From: Pseudolabrys sp.
Lineage (GTDB): Bacteria > Pseudomonadota > Alphaproteobacteria > Rhizobiales > Xanthobacteraceae
Length of the DNA: 64,000 nucleotides
Reading direction: 5' to 3'
Assembly (NCBI GenBank): GCA_022843325.1
Contig: JALHNV010000003.1
Location: forward strand, 34,359-98,358
Notes under the pieces: generated by a model
The model's input: the letters and a program-made list of their open reading frames with translations, nothing else
What the model was told of the DNA's origin: nothing
The model's database searches: none
Made by a program: the position numbers and the translations under genes
Shown: positions 15,930 through 25,751 of the stretch, piece after piece
Position numbering within the stretch: position 1 is the stretch's first letter
How the letters are laid out: each line of letters begins with the position of its first letter

Positions 15930-16355
15930 ATGTCATTTACGATCGATACCCGGATTTTGAGCTACAGCGGCGCGGAGAAGGTCCTGGCGGCCGCCATCGC
16001 CAAGGCGACCGAGATGAAGGTCCCCGAATGCATCGCGATCGTCGATGCCGGCGGCCATCTGGTGTCTTTCGCCCGCATGGACGGCGCCTTCTCGATGTCG
16101 CTGGATACGGCGCTGGTGAAGGCGCAGACGGCGGCGTCCTACGGCGAGCCGACCGGCAACATCCTGGCCGGCGTCGACCTCAAGCTGGCGATTGCCACGC
16201 AGGGCAAGCGGGTCAACCTCCCCGGCGGCATTCCAATCATCATCGACGGCCGCGTCGTCGGCGCCGTCGGCGTCGGTTCCGGCACCGGCGAGCAGGACCG
16301 TCAGGTCGCCCTCGCCGCGGTGAAGGCCGTGCCCAACGCCAAGCAGTTCGAATAA
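15930..16355 (+). CDS. GlcG/HbpS-family protein (DUF336)
   Basis: The 141-residue protein has the GlcG/HbpS fold signature: an N-terminal helix with ALAAAIAKATEM-like spacing, IAIVDAGGHLVSFARMDGA, and a C-terminal PGGIPIIIDGRVVGAVGVGSGTG. Members bind haem or act as small accessory proteins next to glycolate, propanediol and aromatic degradation genes; the biochemical role is often undefined. There is no signal peptide, unlike exported HbpS. The next gene starts within the stop codon (TAATG), so it is the first gene of a small operon with a meta-cleavage-type hydrolase and a VOC protein. Confidence 0.85.
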   Translation: MSFTIDTRILSYSGAEKVLAAAIAKATEMKVPECIAIVDAGGHLVSFARMDGAFSMSLDTALVKAQTAASYGEPTGNILAGVDLKLAIATQGKRVNLPGGIPIIIDGRVVGAVGVGSGTGEQDRQVALAAVKAVPNAKQFE

Positions 16356-17173
16356 TGACAATGCAGAGCAAGCACGCGACCATCGAAGGTCACAAGGCGC
16401 ACTATTGGGAAGCCGGCTCGGGATTTCCAATTCTGATGATCCACGGCGTCGGTCCCGGCACCTCGATCGTCGGCAATTACGGCCCGGTGCTCGAGCCGCT
16501 GAGCCAGCAGTTCCACATTTTCGCGATGGACCTGATCGGCTTCGGCGGATCCGAGCGCAACAAGAACCGTCCGTTCTTCGATGTCGACCTCTGGGTGCGC
16601 CAGGCCGAAGCCATGCTGGCGCTGATGCCGGCCGGCCCCGTCGGCGTGATCGGTCATTCGATGGGCGGCGCGGTGGCGCTGAAGGTCGCGGCGCGCAACG
16701 ACCGGATCGTCAAGCTGATGACCTCGTGCACGGTCGGCGCGGCCTATCCGATCAACGACGCGCTGAACGGTTTCTGGTCGATGCCGGCCGACCGCGCCGC
16801 CATGCGCAAGGCGATGGCCAAGATGATGTACTCGGCCGACGGCCTGACCGACGCCGTCATCGAAGACCGCTGGAAGCTGCTGATGCAGGACGGCTATCCG
16901 GAATACTTCGCCGAACTGTTTGCCGAACCGCGCCAACGCTACATCGATTCCGGCGCGCTCAGCGACGACGAGATATCGCGCATCAAGGCGCAGGTCGTCA
17001 TGCTGCACGGCCGCGACGATCAGCCCTGCCCGCCCGATCTCACCACCCTGGTGCTGTCGCGCAAGCTGCCGGCCGCCGACGTTCACCTGCTCGGCCGCTG
17101 CGGACACAACCTGCCGCGCGAGCGGACGGCGGCATTCCTCGACTATGCAACGGCGTTGTTCAAGAGCGCCTGA
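16355..17173 (+). CDS. Alpha/beta hydrolase, meta-cleavage product hydrolase type
   Basis: The 272-residue hydrolase has the HGVGPGTS oxyanion segment that is characteristic of carbon-carbon bond hydrolases acting on ring-cleavage products (BphD/XylF/MhpC group). The nucleophile is Ser102 in IGHSMGGAVAL, the acid lies in MLHGRDDQPCPP and the His in RCGHNLPRE. ATG 16355 overlaps the previous stop (TAATG); an in-frame ATG two codons later is possible. With an extradiol-dioxygenase-like gene immediately downstream, the natural inference is ring cleavage followed by hydrolysis of the product. The aromatic substrate is unknown. Confidence 0.87.
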   Translation: MTMQSKHATIEGHKAHYWEAGSGFPILMIHGVGPGTSIVGNYGPVLEPLSQQFHIFAMDLIGFGGSERNKNRPFFDVDLWVRQAEAMLALMPAGPVGVIGHSMGGAVALKVAARNDRIVKLMTSCTVGAAYPINDALNGFWSMPADRAAMRKAMAKMMYSADGLTDAVIEDRWKLLMQDGYPEYFAELFAEPRQRYIDSGALSDDEISRIKAQVVMLHGRDDQPCPPDLTTLVLSRKLPAADVHLLGRCGHNLPRERTAAFLDYATALFKSA

Positions 17174-17198
17174 CATCTTCCAAAAGAACGAGGCTACC

Positions 17199-18104
17199 AT
17201 GATCGGCGTCAAACAAATCGGCTGCGCGACGTTCGAGACGCCGGATCTTGAACGCGCCATCGCCTATTACACAAAGTATCTCGGCCTCACCGAGGTGCAG
17301 CGCGACGGCAAAACCGTGTTCCTGGCCTGCCCGTCCGACTTCCATTCCGTCATCCTGAAGCAGGGTCCGGTGGCGGATGTGACGACGCTGACGCTGCAAC
17401 TGGCGCCGGACGCCGATCTCGACGCCTTCGCGGCGCAGACCTCGGCCAAAGGCGTGAAAGTGCGCCGCCGCTCGGACGCGGCGCCGGACACGCCGGTCAC
17501 CCTGACGGTGGCCGACCCGTCCGGGCTCGATGTCGATCTCATCGCCACCCGTGTCCCGACCGAGAAGCGGCCGGACAATCACGGCGTGATGCCGCGCAAG
17601 CTCGGCCACACCGCGTTCTTCACGCCGGACATCCAGGCGACGGTGAAGTTCTATTCGGACGTTCTCGGTTTCCGCGTCTCCGACTGGATCGGCGATTTCT
17701 TCGTGTTCATGCGCTGCAATCCCGATCATCACACCGTGAACTTCCTGACCGGCCCGAAGCGCGGACTGCACCACATTGCGTTCGAGCTCAACGACTGGAA
17801 CCACGTGAAAGAGGCATGCGATCTGCTGCCGCATCACGATCTCGATCTGATCTGGGGACCGGGTCGCCATGGCCCCGGGCACAACATCTACACCTATCAC
17901 TTCAATCCGGATGGCTTCACCATCGAGATGTTCACCGAGCTCGACACCATGAGCAGCGAAGAGAACGGCTATTTCGATCCGCGGCCATGGCACAACGACC
18001 GGCCGCAGCGGCCGAAGGTCTGGGACCCGGCGACGATCCGGACCCGCAATTTCTGGGGCCTGTCCAAGCCCGACCAGCCGAAAGACGTCGGCAAGTACAA
18101 GTAG
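17199..18104 (+). CDS. VOC-family protein, extradiol (catechol 2,3-) dioxygenase-like
   Basis: The 301-residue protein contains two vicinal-oxygen-chelate modules, roughly residues 5-125 and 135-260. The second carries a complete metal triad arrangement typical of type I extradiol dioxygenases: His in KLGHTAFFTPD, His in GLHHIAFEL and Glu in FTIEMFTEL. A proline- and tryptophan-rich tail (FDPRPWHND, KVWDPATIRTRNFWG) follows. Known family members cleave catecholic rings next to the hydroxyls with Fe(II). The context (C-C hydrolase upstream) agrees. The gene begins 25 bases after the hydrolase stop and ends before a strong hairpin. Confidence 0.87.
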   Translation: MIGVKQIGCATFETPDLERAIAYYTKYLGLTEVQRDGKTVFLACPSDFHSVILKQGPVADVTTLTLQLAPDADLDAFAAQTSAKGVKVRRRSDAAPDTPVTLTVADPSGLDVDLIATRVPTEKRPDNHGVMPRKLGHTAFFTPDIQATVKFYSDVLGFRVSDWIGDFFVFMRCNPDHHTVNFLTGPKRGLHHIAFELNDWNHVKEACDLLPHHDLDLIWGPGRHGPGHNIYTYHFNPDGFTIEMFTELDTMSSEENGYFDPRPWHNDRPQRPKVWDPATIRTRNFWGLSKPDQPKDVGKYK

Positions 18105-18121
18105 CCCGTGATTAAAAGGAA

Positions 18122-18155
18122 AACGGCGGCCGTCCCGATCAGGACGGCCGCCGTT
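18122..18155. terminator. Bidirectional hairpin between convergent genes
   Basis: A perfect 14-bp inverted repeat, AACGGCGGCCGTCC and GGACGGCCGCCGTT, is separated by 6 bases. It lies between the plus-strand VOC gene and the minus-strand TctC gene. Read on the minus strand it is followed by TTTTCCTTTT, a good U-tract; on the plus strand the tail is weak. Confidence 0.85.
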
Positions 18156-18177
18156 CTTGCAACTGCTGCGGCCGAAA

Positions 18178-19170
18178 TTACTGCTTCGGATAGCCCAGCG
18201 TCTTCAGGAGCACGGCCTTGTCGGCGATGTCCTTCTTCAGGCGCGCGGCAAAGGCGTCGGCGCCGAGGTAGAGCTGCGCGCCCAGCGCCGCGTTCTTGGC
18301 GGTGCTGAGATAGCCGGGCTGTTCGGCGGCGAACTTGCACGCCGTCTCGAGGCGCGCCTTGATATCGGCCGGCAGACCTTCCGGACCGTAGAGACCGCCG
18401 AAGCTGGTCGGCGCCACGTCGAAGCCCTGCTCCTTGACGGTCGGCACGTCGGGGATTGCCGGGTTACGGGCATCGGCGAAGATGGCGACGATGCGCACCG
18501 CGTCACGCGGCACCGAGCTTAGGGTCATCGGCGCGAAGTCGATGACACCGCCCAGGATCGGCGCCGGCACTTCGGCATCGCCCTTGTACGGGATCACGTT
18601 GAACTCCGCTTTGGCAACACTGGCGAGTTCGATCATCGCCAGATGCGGGATCGAGCCGGTGCCGGCGTGGCCGTAGCTGAGCTTGCCCGGATTCTCCTTG
18701 GCAGCCTTGACGATATCGCCGACCGTTTTGTACGGCGAGTCCGGCTTCACGATCAGCGCCATCTGCGTCTCGAAGGTCTGGCAGATCGGCACCAGCGATT
18801 CCGGCTTGTACCCGGCATTGGCCTGCACCACCGGCGCAACCGACTGCACCAGCGCCGGCGCGAACAGCAGCGAATGGCCGTCGGGCTTGGCGCGGCTGAC
18901 AGCCGCCGCACCGATCGCGCCACCGGCACCGAGCCGGTTCACAACCACGACAGGCTGCTTCAGATCGGTCGACAGACCGACCGACAGCGCACGCGCCAGA
19001 ATGTCCGGCGTGCCGCCGGGAGCAAACGTCACCGTGATCTCAATCGGGCCGGTCGGAAAGTCGGCGGCAAAGGCTGGCGACAGGCAGGCCGCGGTCGCGA
19101 TCGCCGCAGAGATCGCGATCAACCGCCCTGGCCGTTGGCCCGCGCTGGCGCGGCGGTGGATACTTTGCAT
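18178..19170 (-). CDS. Tripartite tricarboxylate transporter binding protein (Bug/TctC family)
   Basis: The 330-residue exported solute-binding protein has an N-terminal positively charged leader with a hydrophobic stretch ending near AFAADFP. The mature protein starts with the family block PIEITVTFAPGGTPDILARAL and contains VVNRLGAGGAIGAAAV and YGHAGTGSIPHLAMIEL, all standard in Bug proteins that bind carboxylates in the periplasm. No TctA/TctB membrane genes lie nearby, as is common for the many orphan Bug proteins of this group. A GAGGA Shine-Dalgarno site precedes the ATG. The gene is convergent with the meta-cleavage set. Confidence 0.93.
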   Translation of the reverse strand: MQSIHRRASAGQRPGRLIAISAAIATAACLSPAFAADFPTGPIEITVTFAPGGTPDILARALSVGLSTDLKQPVVVVNRLGAGGAIGAAAVSRAKPDGHSLLFAPALVQSVAPVVQANAGYKPESLVPICQTFETQMALIVKPDSPYKTVGDIVKAAKENPGKLSYGHAGTGSIPHLAMIELASVAKAEFNVIPYKGDAEVPAPILGGVIDFAPMTLSSVPRDAVRIVAIFADARNPAIPDVPTVKEQGFDVAPTSFGGLYGPEGLPADIKARLETACKFAAEQPGYLSTAKNAALGAQLYLGADAFAARLKKDIADKAVLLKTLGYPKQ

Positions 19171-19268
19171 CAGAATAATTCCTCGCTTTTACGAACGGCG
19201 ACACACGCCGCGTCAATGGAACTCGGATCGGAGCAAGATCGGTGCCAGCGGAGCCAGGCACCAAATCG

Positions 19269-19292
19269 TTGAATGCTTCATCATAGCATCAA
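19269..19292. promoter_or_regulatory. Imperfect inverted repeat in a divergent intergenic region
   Basis: TTGAATGCT, seven bases, then AGCATCAA form an inverted repeat with a single extra base in one arm. It lies between the TctC gene (minus) and tamA (plus), about 100 bases upstream of the TctC start. It could be an operator for the TctC gene; no regulator is encoded next to it. Confidence 0.3.
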
Positions 19293-19416
19293 AGGCTAAC
19301 CGGCGCATGCCCGCAATGGAACCCCGAGGGAACTGGTAAAACTCTGCAACCGCGACATAATTTACGCTTTTTTGTCGCAGCATAGTGTGGCCTTGTGGGC
19401 TGGTGGTTGCGTGTGA

Positions 19417-21414
19417 ATGCTGGGGTCTGGTTTGGCAGTTGCGGCGTGGCGGAGTATCGGGCGGTTGGCCGCAACATGTGCCGTGGGCGCCGTTCTGGCC
19501 TGCCCCGGCAACGCATCGGCGTTCGATTTTTTCGGCCTTTTCGGAGACGACAAACCGCCTGCGGTGTCGCCTCAGGCTTTGCCCTACCTTGTGACTATCG
19601 ACGTTGCCGACAGTCCGTCGGGCTTGAAGGACGCGCTGGAGCAAGCCTCCGTGCTGTATCGCACACGGCAGGAGCCGCCGGTTGACGGCGAGGCGCTGGT
19701 GCGGCGTGCGGAAGCCGACCTCGCACCGCTGATCGATGCGTTGTGGGGCGCTGGCTACTACAACGGGACCGTTGCCATCGAAGTGGCGGGAATGCCGATC
19801 GTCATCGGACAACGGCCGCCGCCTCGCATCGCCACCGCTGCCAACACATTCCGCAACCGCGAAGCCGTTCCGGTCCGAATCAAGGCGCAGCCGGGACCGC
19901 TGTTCAAGTTGCGGACGATCACCATCACCGATCCGCGCGGCGCCGCCTTCTCGGAAGACGCGCTACCGTCCCGAATCGTCAAACTGGACAGCGGCGATCC
20001 GGCCCGCGCCGCCGATATCCGCGCCGCGCAGACCGCACTGGTCGATCATTTCCGCGCGCAATCTTATCCGCTCGCCAAGGTCGCCAGTGTGAAGCCGACG
20101 GTTTATCACGCGCTTGAGGTCATGGATGTCGCCATTGCCGTCGATCCGGGCCCGCAGGCGCCGTTCGGGCACGTATCGGTGTCGGGTCAGTCCGCCGTCA
20201 ATCCTGCCGTGGTGCGGTCGCATATCTACATCGAGCCCGGCGATCCCTACTCGCCGGAAGCCATCGCGCGGTCGCGCAAATCGGTTCTCACGCTTCCCGC
20301 CATCAGTTCGATTCGTATCCGCGAAGCGGAGCGCCTGGATGCGCAAGGGCAACTGCCGATCACGGCGGAGGTGACCGACCGCAAGCCGAATGTGATCGGC
20401 TTCTCTGCGCGCTATTCGACGCTCGACGGGCCGGCGCTGCGCGGCTACTGGCAGAACCGAAATCTGTGGGGCGGCGCGGAAAGCCTGCGGCTCGAAGGCG
20501 ACATCTTCGTGCCGCCGCGCATCAACAGCTCTGCCATCGACAGCCTGAAGAATTTCGAGATTGACGACCTCGGCGGCCGGTTCAGGGCCGCCTTTGTGAA
20601 GCCGGCGTTGGGCGGCTCGCGCAAGGACCTGCTGCTCGACGGCATGGTCGAGAAGGACCGCACCGGCGGCGACCGTTATGGCGGCTACACCAGCGAGCGC
20701 GCGCTGGTCAGCGCCGCGATCCGGCATCGCTTCGGCGACGCGTTCTCGGCCCAGATCGGCGTCGCAGGCGAAATCGGCGAGACCACCGACTCGCTCGGCG
20801 TCGTCGATTACCGCTTGTTCGGCGTGCCCGCGTCCGTCACCTATGATTCCACCGACCGGCCGCTCGACCCGACCAAAGGCATCCGCGCCACCGCCATGGT
20901 GGCTGCCTATCCGACGCTTCTTGGCTCGTCCGTCGATATCTTCGAGAGCAAGGCGCAGGCCTCGACTTATTTCGCCTTCGACGACGACGCCCGCTTCGTG
21001 CTCGCGGGCCGCATCGCAGCCGGCGCGGTGACCGGCGCCACCCTGGCCGAGATTCCTTCCAGTCACCGTTTCTATGCCGGCGGCGGCGGCTCGGTGCGCG
21101 GCTATCGTTACCGCAGCCTCAGCCCGCTCGGGCCCACCGGCGAGGTCATCGGCGGTCGCAGCCTGGTCGAAGCGTCGGTGGAGGCCCGGGTCAAGGTCAC
21201 CGACACCATCGGGCTGGTACCCTTCTTCGACATGGGCGGCGCCTTCGCATCGAGCTATCCGGACTTCAAGGAACAATTGCGCTACGCCGCCGGTCTCGGG
21301 CTTCGCTACTACACCGCCGTCGGGCCGATCCGGCTCGATGTCGCCGTGCCGCTCAATCCGCGCGACGGCGACAGCCAATGGGCTCTCTATATCGGCATCG
21401 GGCAGGCATTCTGA
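19417..21414 (+). CDS. tamA: Outer-membrane translocation and assembly module TamA (BamA family)
   Basis: The 665-residue protein has a signal peptide ending near NASAFDFF, then POTRA-like repeats over roughly residues 50-330 (including ALWGAGYYNGTVAIEV and the RTITITDP segment), and a C-terminal beta-barrel about 350-665. The barrel carries the Omp85 signature region FYAGGGGSVRGYRYRSL and ends in a typical outer-membrane motif, ALYIGIGQAF, with terminal Phe. TamA works with TamB in inserting beta-barrel proteins and in phospholipid transport to the outer membrane. The start at 19417 lacks a strong Shine-Dalgarno sequence but gives a full leader. tamB follows after one base. Confidence 0.93.
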   Translation: MLGSGLAVAAWRSIGRLAATCAVGAVLACPGNASAFDFFGLFGDDKPPAVSPQALPYLVTIDVADSPSGLKDALEQASVLYRTRQEPPVDGEALVRRAEADLAPLIDALWGAGYYNGTVAIEVAGMPIVIGQRPPPRIATAANTFRNREAVPVRIKAQPGPLFKLRTITITDPRGAAFSEDALPSRIVKLDSGDPARAADIRAAQTALVDHFRAQSYPLAKVASVKPTVYHALEVMDVAIAVDPGPQAPFGHVSVSGQSAVNPAVVRSHIYIEPGDPYSPEAIARSRKSVLTLPAISSIRIREAERLDAQGQLPITAEVTDRKPNVIGFSARYSTLDGPALRGYWQNRNLWGGAESLRLEGDIFVPPRINSSAIDSLKNFEIDDLGGRFRAAFVKPALGGSRKDLLLDGMVEKDRTGGDRYGGYTSERALVSAAIRHRFGDAFSAQIGVAGEIGETTDSLGVVDYRLFGVPASVTYDSTDRPLDPTKGIRATAMVAAYPTLLGSSVDIFESKAQASTYFAFDDDARFVLAGRIAAGAVTGATLAEIPSSHRFYAGGGGSVRGYRYRSLSPLGPTGEVIGGRSLVEASVEARVKVTDTIGLVPFFDMGGAFASSYPDFKEQLRYAAGLGLRYYTAVGPIRLDVAVPLNPRDGDSQWALYIGIGQAF

Positions 21415-21415
21415 C

Positions 21416-24400
21416 ATGCAGGCATTGAACCGCAGAACCGGCATCGGGCTTGTGGCGATACTTGCCGCCGGCCTGGCGCTGGTGCTCGCGTCGACGATGA
21501 CCAGCCGCAGCGCCGAGGAAGACAGGGGGATCGTCTCGAATTTCCTGTCGCGCATGCTGACCACGCCGACGGCGCGCGTCTCCATCGGATCGGTGCAAGG
21601 CGCCCTGCTCTCCGACTCGACCATCAACGACATCACTATCTCGGACCGCGACGGCGTCTGGCTGCAGATTGACCGGGTGCGTTTCAACTGGCGGCGCACC
21701 GCCCTGCTGCTGCGGCGGCTGGAAATCGACACGCTGCAGATCGGTACCATCAACGTGCTGCGCCGGCCGCTGCCGACCGAACAGTCGGCGCCGGTGTCGG
21801 ACGAGCCGCTGCTGCCGGAGCTGCCCCTCAAGCTCATCGTCAAGGAGTTCAGCCTCGGTCAGCTGGTGCTGGGCGAAACGGTCATCGGCACGCCGGCGCG
21901 GCTGTCGGCCACCGGCAATGCCACGCTGGGCAATCCGGCCGAAGGGCTCAACCTGCGCTTCGATGCGCGCCGCCTCGATGCCGCCGGATCGCTGATGGCC
22001 CGCCTCGACCTGGTGCCGCAGACCCAGCGTCTCGATCTGCAACTCGGCGTCGACGAGCCGGCCAACGGCGTCGCCGCGCATGCCCTCAACATTCCGGGCC
22101 TGCCGCCGGTCAAGCTTGACCTCAACGGCACCGGCACGCTGGACGCCTTCGACGCCCGCCTGACCTTCGACGCCGGCCCCAGCATCGGCGCCAACGGCGC
22201 GGCACAATTGCGCCGCGAGAACAGCAATCGCCGCCTCAACCTCAACATGGCGGCGCGCATCGAAGGCCTGCTGCCGACGCTGGCGGCGCCGGTTTTCGCC
22301 GGCACGACGCAGCTCAACAGCGACATCACGTTTGCCGACAGCGGCGCCATTACCATCGCGCCGCTGTCGGTGGTGTCGCAGACCGCGCGCCTCGATATCA
22401 ACGGCAGCCTGTCGGCCGAACAGGTTGCCGACCTGAAAATCACCGCTCGCTCGGTGCCCAATGCCGGCGACAAGACCGCGGCGGCCGATACCGAAATCCG
22501 CAGCCTGGTGTTCGACGCCGCGGTCGCCGGCCCGATCATGGGCCCGCGCATTGACGCGACCCTGGACGCGCAGGACATCGTCACGCCGCAGGGTCGAGCG
22601 ACGCGCGTCTCCGGCAAACTCAGCGTCACGCCGAGCGGCGACGTGCTCGAGAAAACAACTTCGATCCCGTTCAGCGCCAACCTGCAGGCCACCGGCCTTG
22701 CCGCCAGCGATCCGGCGCTGGCGCGCGCGCTCGGCAGTTCGGTGACGCTGACCGTCGCCGGCAGCGCCGTCGATGGCGTCGCCGATCTGAAGACCGCCCG
22801 GCTGCAAACGCCGACCTCGGATCTGCGCTTTACCGGCCGCATCGGCGGCACCTTGGTGCAGGGTAGACTGGCGGCGGATGTGCCCGATCTGTCGCGCTTC
22901 GGTGGGCTGGCGGGGCTGCAGCTCAGTGGTGCGCTTGGCGTTACCGCCGACCTCACCGGTGTGCCGGACAAGGGCCAGATCGACGCCGCAGTCACCGGAC
23001 AGGCGACGCGGTTTGCCACCGGCATCGGCCAGGTCGATGGACTCGTTGGCGGCCGTCTCACACTGAACGGCAGGGTTAGCGCGCTGCCGGATGGCGGTTT
23101 CGGATTTGGCGATCTGCGGTTGAATGGCGCCCATGCGACAGCCCGCATCGACGGCGCGGCTACGCCACAGCAGGCCAATATCGACGCCCGCGTCACGATT
23201 CCCGATCTCAGACGCGCCGACGACCGCTTGTCGGGTCGCGCGGAACTGATGTCGCGCCTGACCGGTACCGTGGAGCGCCCGGACGCCACCGCGACCCTGA
23301 CGGTCACGGACGCCCGCGCCTTGGGCCGGCCGGTACCGAAGCTGGTGCTTGGGGCGACGGCCACCGATATCCTCGGCCTGATCGACGCCCGCCTGACGCT
23401 GAACGGCACGATCGACGGCAAGCCGGCGCAAGGCGGATTGCGCGCCGCCAAGCAGTCGAGCGGCGCCTGGTTGCTGGAGAACATCGATCTGCGGGTCGGC
23501 TCGGTTACCGCGCAAGGCGGCGTGACGCTGACCGGCGATAACCTCGCCGATGGCCGTATCACCATCAACGCCGGCAACCTCGACGACCTGTCGCCATTGG
23601 TGCTCACCAGGCTTTCCGGACGTCTGCAGGCCGACGCAACGCTGGCAGTGACCAACGGCGGCCAGAACGGATCGCTGACGGCTCAGGCGCAAAACGTGCG
23701 GGCCGGCGATTCATCCCTCGATCGTCTCGACGCCAAAATGAGCGTGACCGACCTGTACCGGCGGCCCGTCATCGACGGCACCGTCGAGATCGACCGCGCC
23801 CGCATTGCCGGCGAACAGATATCACAGGTCAGGCTGGTGGCGCGCGGCGCCGCCGGCGCCAGCGACATCACCCTCACCGCCCAGGCCCGCGGCTTTGCGC
23901 TGGACGCGCGCGGCCGTCTGGTGGCGGCCGACGACATCCGGCTGGAGCTGGCGACACTGAGCGCACAGCGCGACAAGCGCCGCATCGCGCTGACCCAGCC
24001 CGCGACGCTGACGCTGCGTGACGACGGTGTCGATGTCCGCAACTTTACGCTGGCGCTCGATCGCGGCCGCCTCAGCGTCAACGGCCGCGCCGGGTCGACG
24101 TTCGACCTTTCGGTGACCGCGCAGTCGGTGCCGCTGTCGATCGCCGACGTGTTTGTGCCGAACTTCGGCCTGTCCGGCACGCTCGACGGCGAGGCCAAGA
24201 TCGCGGGCACCGCGGAAGCGCCGACCGGCAACTGGCGTCTGCGGGTCGATAACCTTGTCGCGCCGCAGACCCGCGACGCCGGCCTGCCGCCGCTCGACAT
24301 CAACGGCGCCGGCCGGCTGGCGGACGGGCGCTCCACCGTCGATGCCACCATCGGCGCCGCCGGCGCGGGCAACATCCGTGTCACCGGGACGGTGCCGATC

Positions 24401-25717
24401 CAGGGCGACGGGCTCGACGTGCGCGCCCGCGGCCAGATCAATCTCGGCGTCGCCAATCGCGGCCTGTCGGCCGCGGGCCGCAGCGTCGCCGGCCGCGCCG
24501 ACATCGACGTGCGGGTACTGGGGAGCCTTACCACGCCGCGCGCCAGCGGTTCGGCGACCATCGCCGGTGGCAGCTACACCGATATCCTCGCCGGCCTGCG
24601 CTACACCGGCATCGCCGGGCGCATCACCGCGCAGGGCACCGACATCCGGATCGAACGGCTGTCGGCGCAGACGCCAAACGGCGGCACCATCAACGCGCAA
24701 GGCAGCGTTGCCATCGATCCGCAGGCCGGCTTCCCCGGCAATATCCGGATCACCGGCCAGCGCGCCAAGATCGTCGAGAACGACATCTTCAGCGCGGTCG
24801 CCAATCTGTCGCTGTCGCTGTCGGGCCCGCTGGCCCGTGACCCGCGTATCACCGGCAAGATCGACATGGTGTCGGTCGACGTGACCGTGCCGGAAAACCT
24901 GCCGACCACGCTCAAACCGATCGAGGGCACACGGCACGTCTCCCCGCCGCCGGCGGCGCGCGCCCGGTTGGCAGCTCAGGCGCGGGCCCGCGCGGCGGCC
25001 GGCCGCGCCCCGCCGTTCAATGCCACGCTCGACCTGACCATCAGCGCGCCCAACCGCGTGTTCGTGCGCGGGCGCGGCATCGATGCCGAACTCGGCGGCG
25101 ATCTGCAGTTGCGCGGCCGGCTATCCGACCTGCAAACCATCGGCGCCTTCGAACTGCGCCGCGGCCGGATCTCCATTGCCGGCACCAGCCTCGATTTCAC
25201 GCGCGGCCGCATCGTCTTCACCGGCGACATGACGCCGGAGCTCGACTTCGTCGCCCAGACCCGCACCGCGGATGTCACCGCGATCATCACGGTCAGCGGC
25301 GCGGCCCGGGCGCCGGAGTTTGCCTTCAGCTCGGAGCCCGACCTGCCGCAGGACGAGGTGCTGTCGCGCATCCTGTTCTCCAAGGCGAGCGGCGGCCTCT
25401 CCGCGATCCAGGCGCTGCAACTGGCGCAGGTGGCCGCGCAGTTCTCCGGCGGCGGTGGCCCGGACGTGTTCGAGCGCGTGCGCCGGTCGCTCGGCGTCGA
25501 CAGCCTCGATGTATCGGTCGGCGCCAGCGGCAACCCGACCGTCGGCGTGCGGCGCGCCATCAACCGCCGCCTCAGCATCGGCGTGAAGTCAGGCGCCGAG
25601 GCCTCCGACAGCGGCGTGTCCGTCGACGTCGACGTGACCCGCAATATCCGCCTCAAGGGCGAGGCCAATGCCGATGGCGGCACCGCCGTCGGTGTCGGCG
25701 TCGAGTGGGAATACTGA
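21416..25717 (+). CDS. tamB: Translocation and assembly module TamB (DUF490/AsmA-like)
   Basis: The 1433-residue protein has an N-terminal membrane anchor (about residues 8-24) and a very long, repetitive beta-rich region full of LNG/DGRL/TLNLT-like strands, as in the hydrophobic-groove taco fold. The C-terminal DUF490 domain (about 1000-1433) includes GGRISIAGTSLDF-like and LPQDEVLSRILFSKASG segments, and the protein ends in VEWEY with a terminal aromatic. It spans the periplasm and binds TamA at the outer membrane. ATG 21416 lies one base after the tamA stop. Length is usual for alphaproteobacterial TamB. Confidence 0.93.
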   Translation: MQALNRRTGIGLVAILAAGLALVLASTMTSRSAEEDRGIVSNFLSRMLTTPTARVSIGSVQGALLSDSTINDITISDRDGVWLQIDRVRFNWRRTALLLRRLEIDTLQIGTINVLRRPLPTEQSAPVSDEPLLPELPLKLIVKEFSLGQLVLGETVIGTPARLSATGNATLGNPAEGLNLRFDARRLDAAGSLMARLDLVPQTQRLDLQLGVDEPANGVAAHALNIPGLPPVKLDLNGTGTLDAFDARLTFDAGPSIGANGAAQLRRENSNRRLNLNMAARIEGLLPTLAAPVFAGTTQLNSDITFADSGAITIAPLSVVSQTARLDINGSLSAEQVADLKITARSVPNAGDKTAAADTEIRSLVFDAAVAGPIMGPRIDATLDAQDIVTPQGRATRVSGKLSVTPSGDVLEKTTSIPFSANLQATGLAASDPALARALGSSVTLTVAGSAVDGVADLKTARLQTPTSDLRFTGRIGGTLVQGRLAADVPDLSRFGGLAGLQLSGALGVTADLTGVPDKGQIDAAVTGQATRFATGIGQVDGLVGGRLTLNGRVSALPDGGFGFGDLRLNGAHATARIDGAATPQQANIDARVTIPDLRRADDRLSGRAELMSRLTGTVERPDATATLTVTDARALGRPVPKLVLGATATDILGLIDARLTLNGTIDGKPAQGGLRAAKQSSGAWLLENIDLRVGSVTAQGGVTLTGDNLADGRITINAGNLDDLSPLVLTRLSGRLQADATLAVTNGGQNGSLTAQAQNVRAGDSSLDRLDAKMSVTDLYRRPVIDGTVEIDRARIAGEQISQVRLVARGAAGASDITLTAQARGFALDARGRLVAADDIRLELATLSAQRDKRRIALTQPATLTLRDDGVDVRNFTLALDRGRLSVNGRAGSTFDLSVTAQSVPLSIADVFVPNFGLSGTLDGEAKIAGTAEAPTGNWRLRVDNLVAPQTRDAGLPPLDINGAGRLADGRSTVDATIGAAGAGNIRVTGTVPIQGDGLDVRARGQINLGVANRGLSAAGRSVAGRADIDVRVLGSLTTPRASGSATIAGGSYTDILAGLRYTGIAGRITAQGTDIRIERLSAQTPNGGTINAQGSVAIDPQAGFPGNIRITGQRAKIVENDIFSAVANLSLSLSGPLARDPRITGKIDMVSVDVTVPENLPTTLKPIEGTRHVSPPPAARARLAAQARARAAAGRAPPFNATLDLTISAPNRVFVRGRGIDAELGGDLQLRGRLSDLQTIGAFELRRGRISIAGTSLDFTRGRIVFTGDMTPELDFVAQTRTADVTAIITVSGAARAPEFAFSSEPDLPQDEVLSRILFSKASGGLSAIQALQLAQVAAQFSGGGGPDVFERVRRSLGVDSLDVSVGASGNPTVGVRRAINRRLSIGVKSGAEASDSGVSVDVDVTRNIRLKGEANADGGTAVGVGVEWEY

Positions 25718-25751
25718 CGGCGCGCCCCGGTGCGACGTCCGCCCTCAAGCC

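Noticed and set aside
19963..23692. Two long minus-strand open frames opposite tamA and tamB
   Set aside because: Both are antisense shadows of beta-barrel and DUF490 genes; no domain, start site or RBS supports them.
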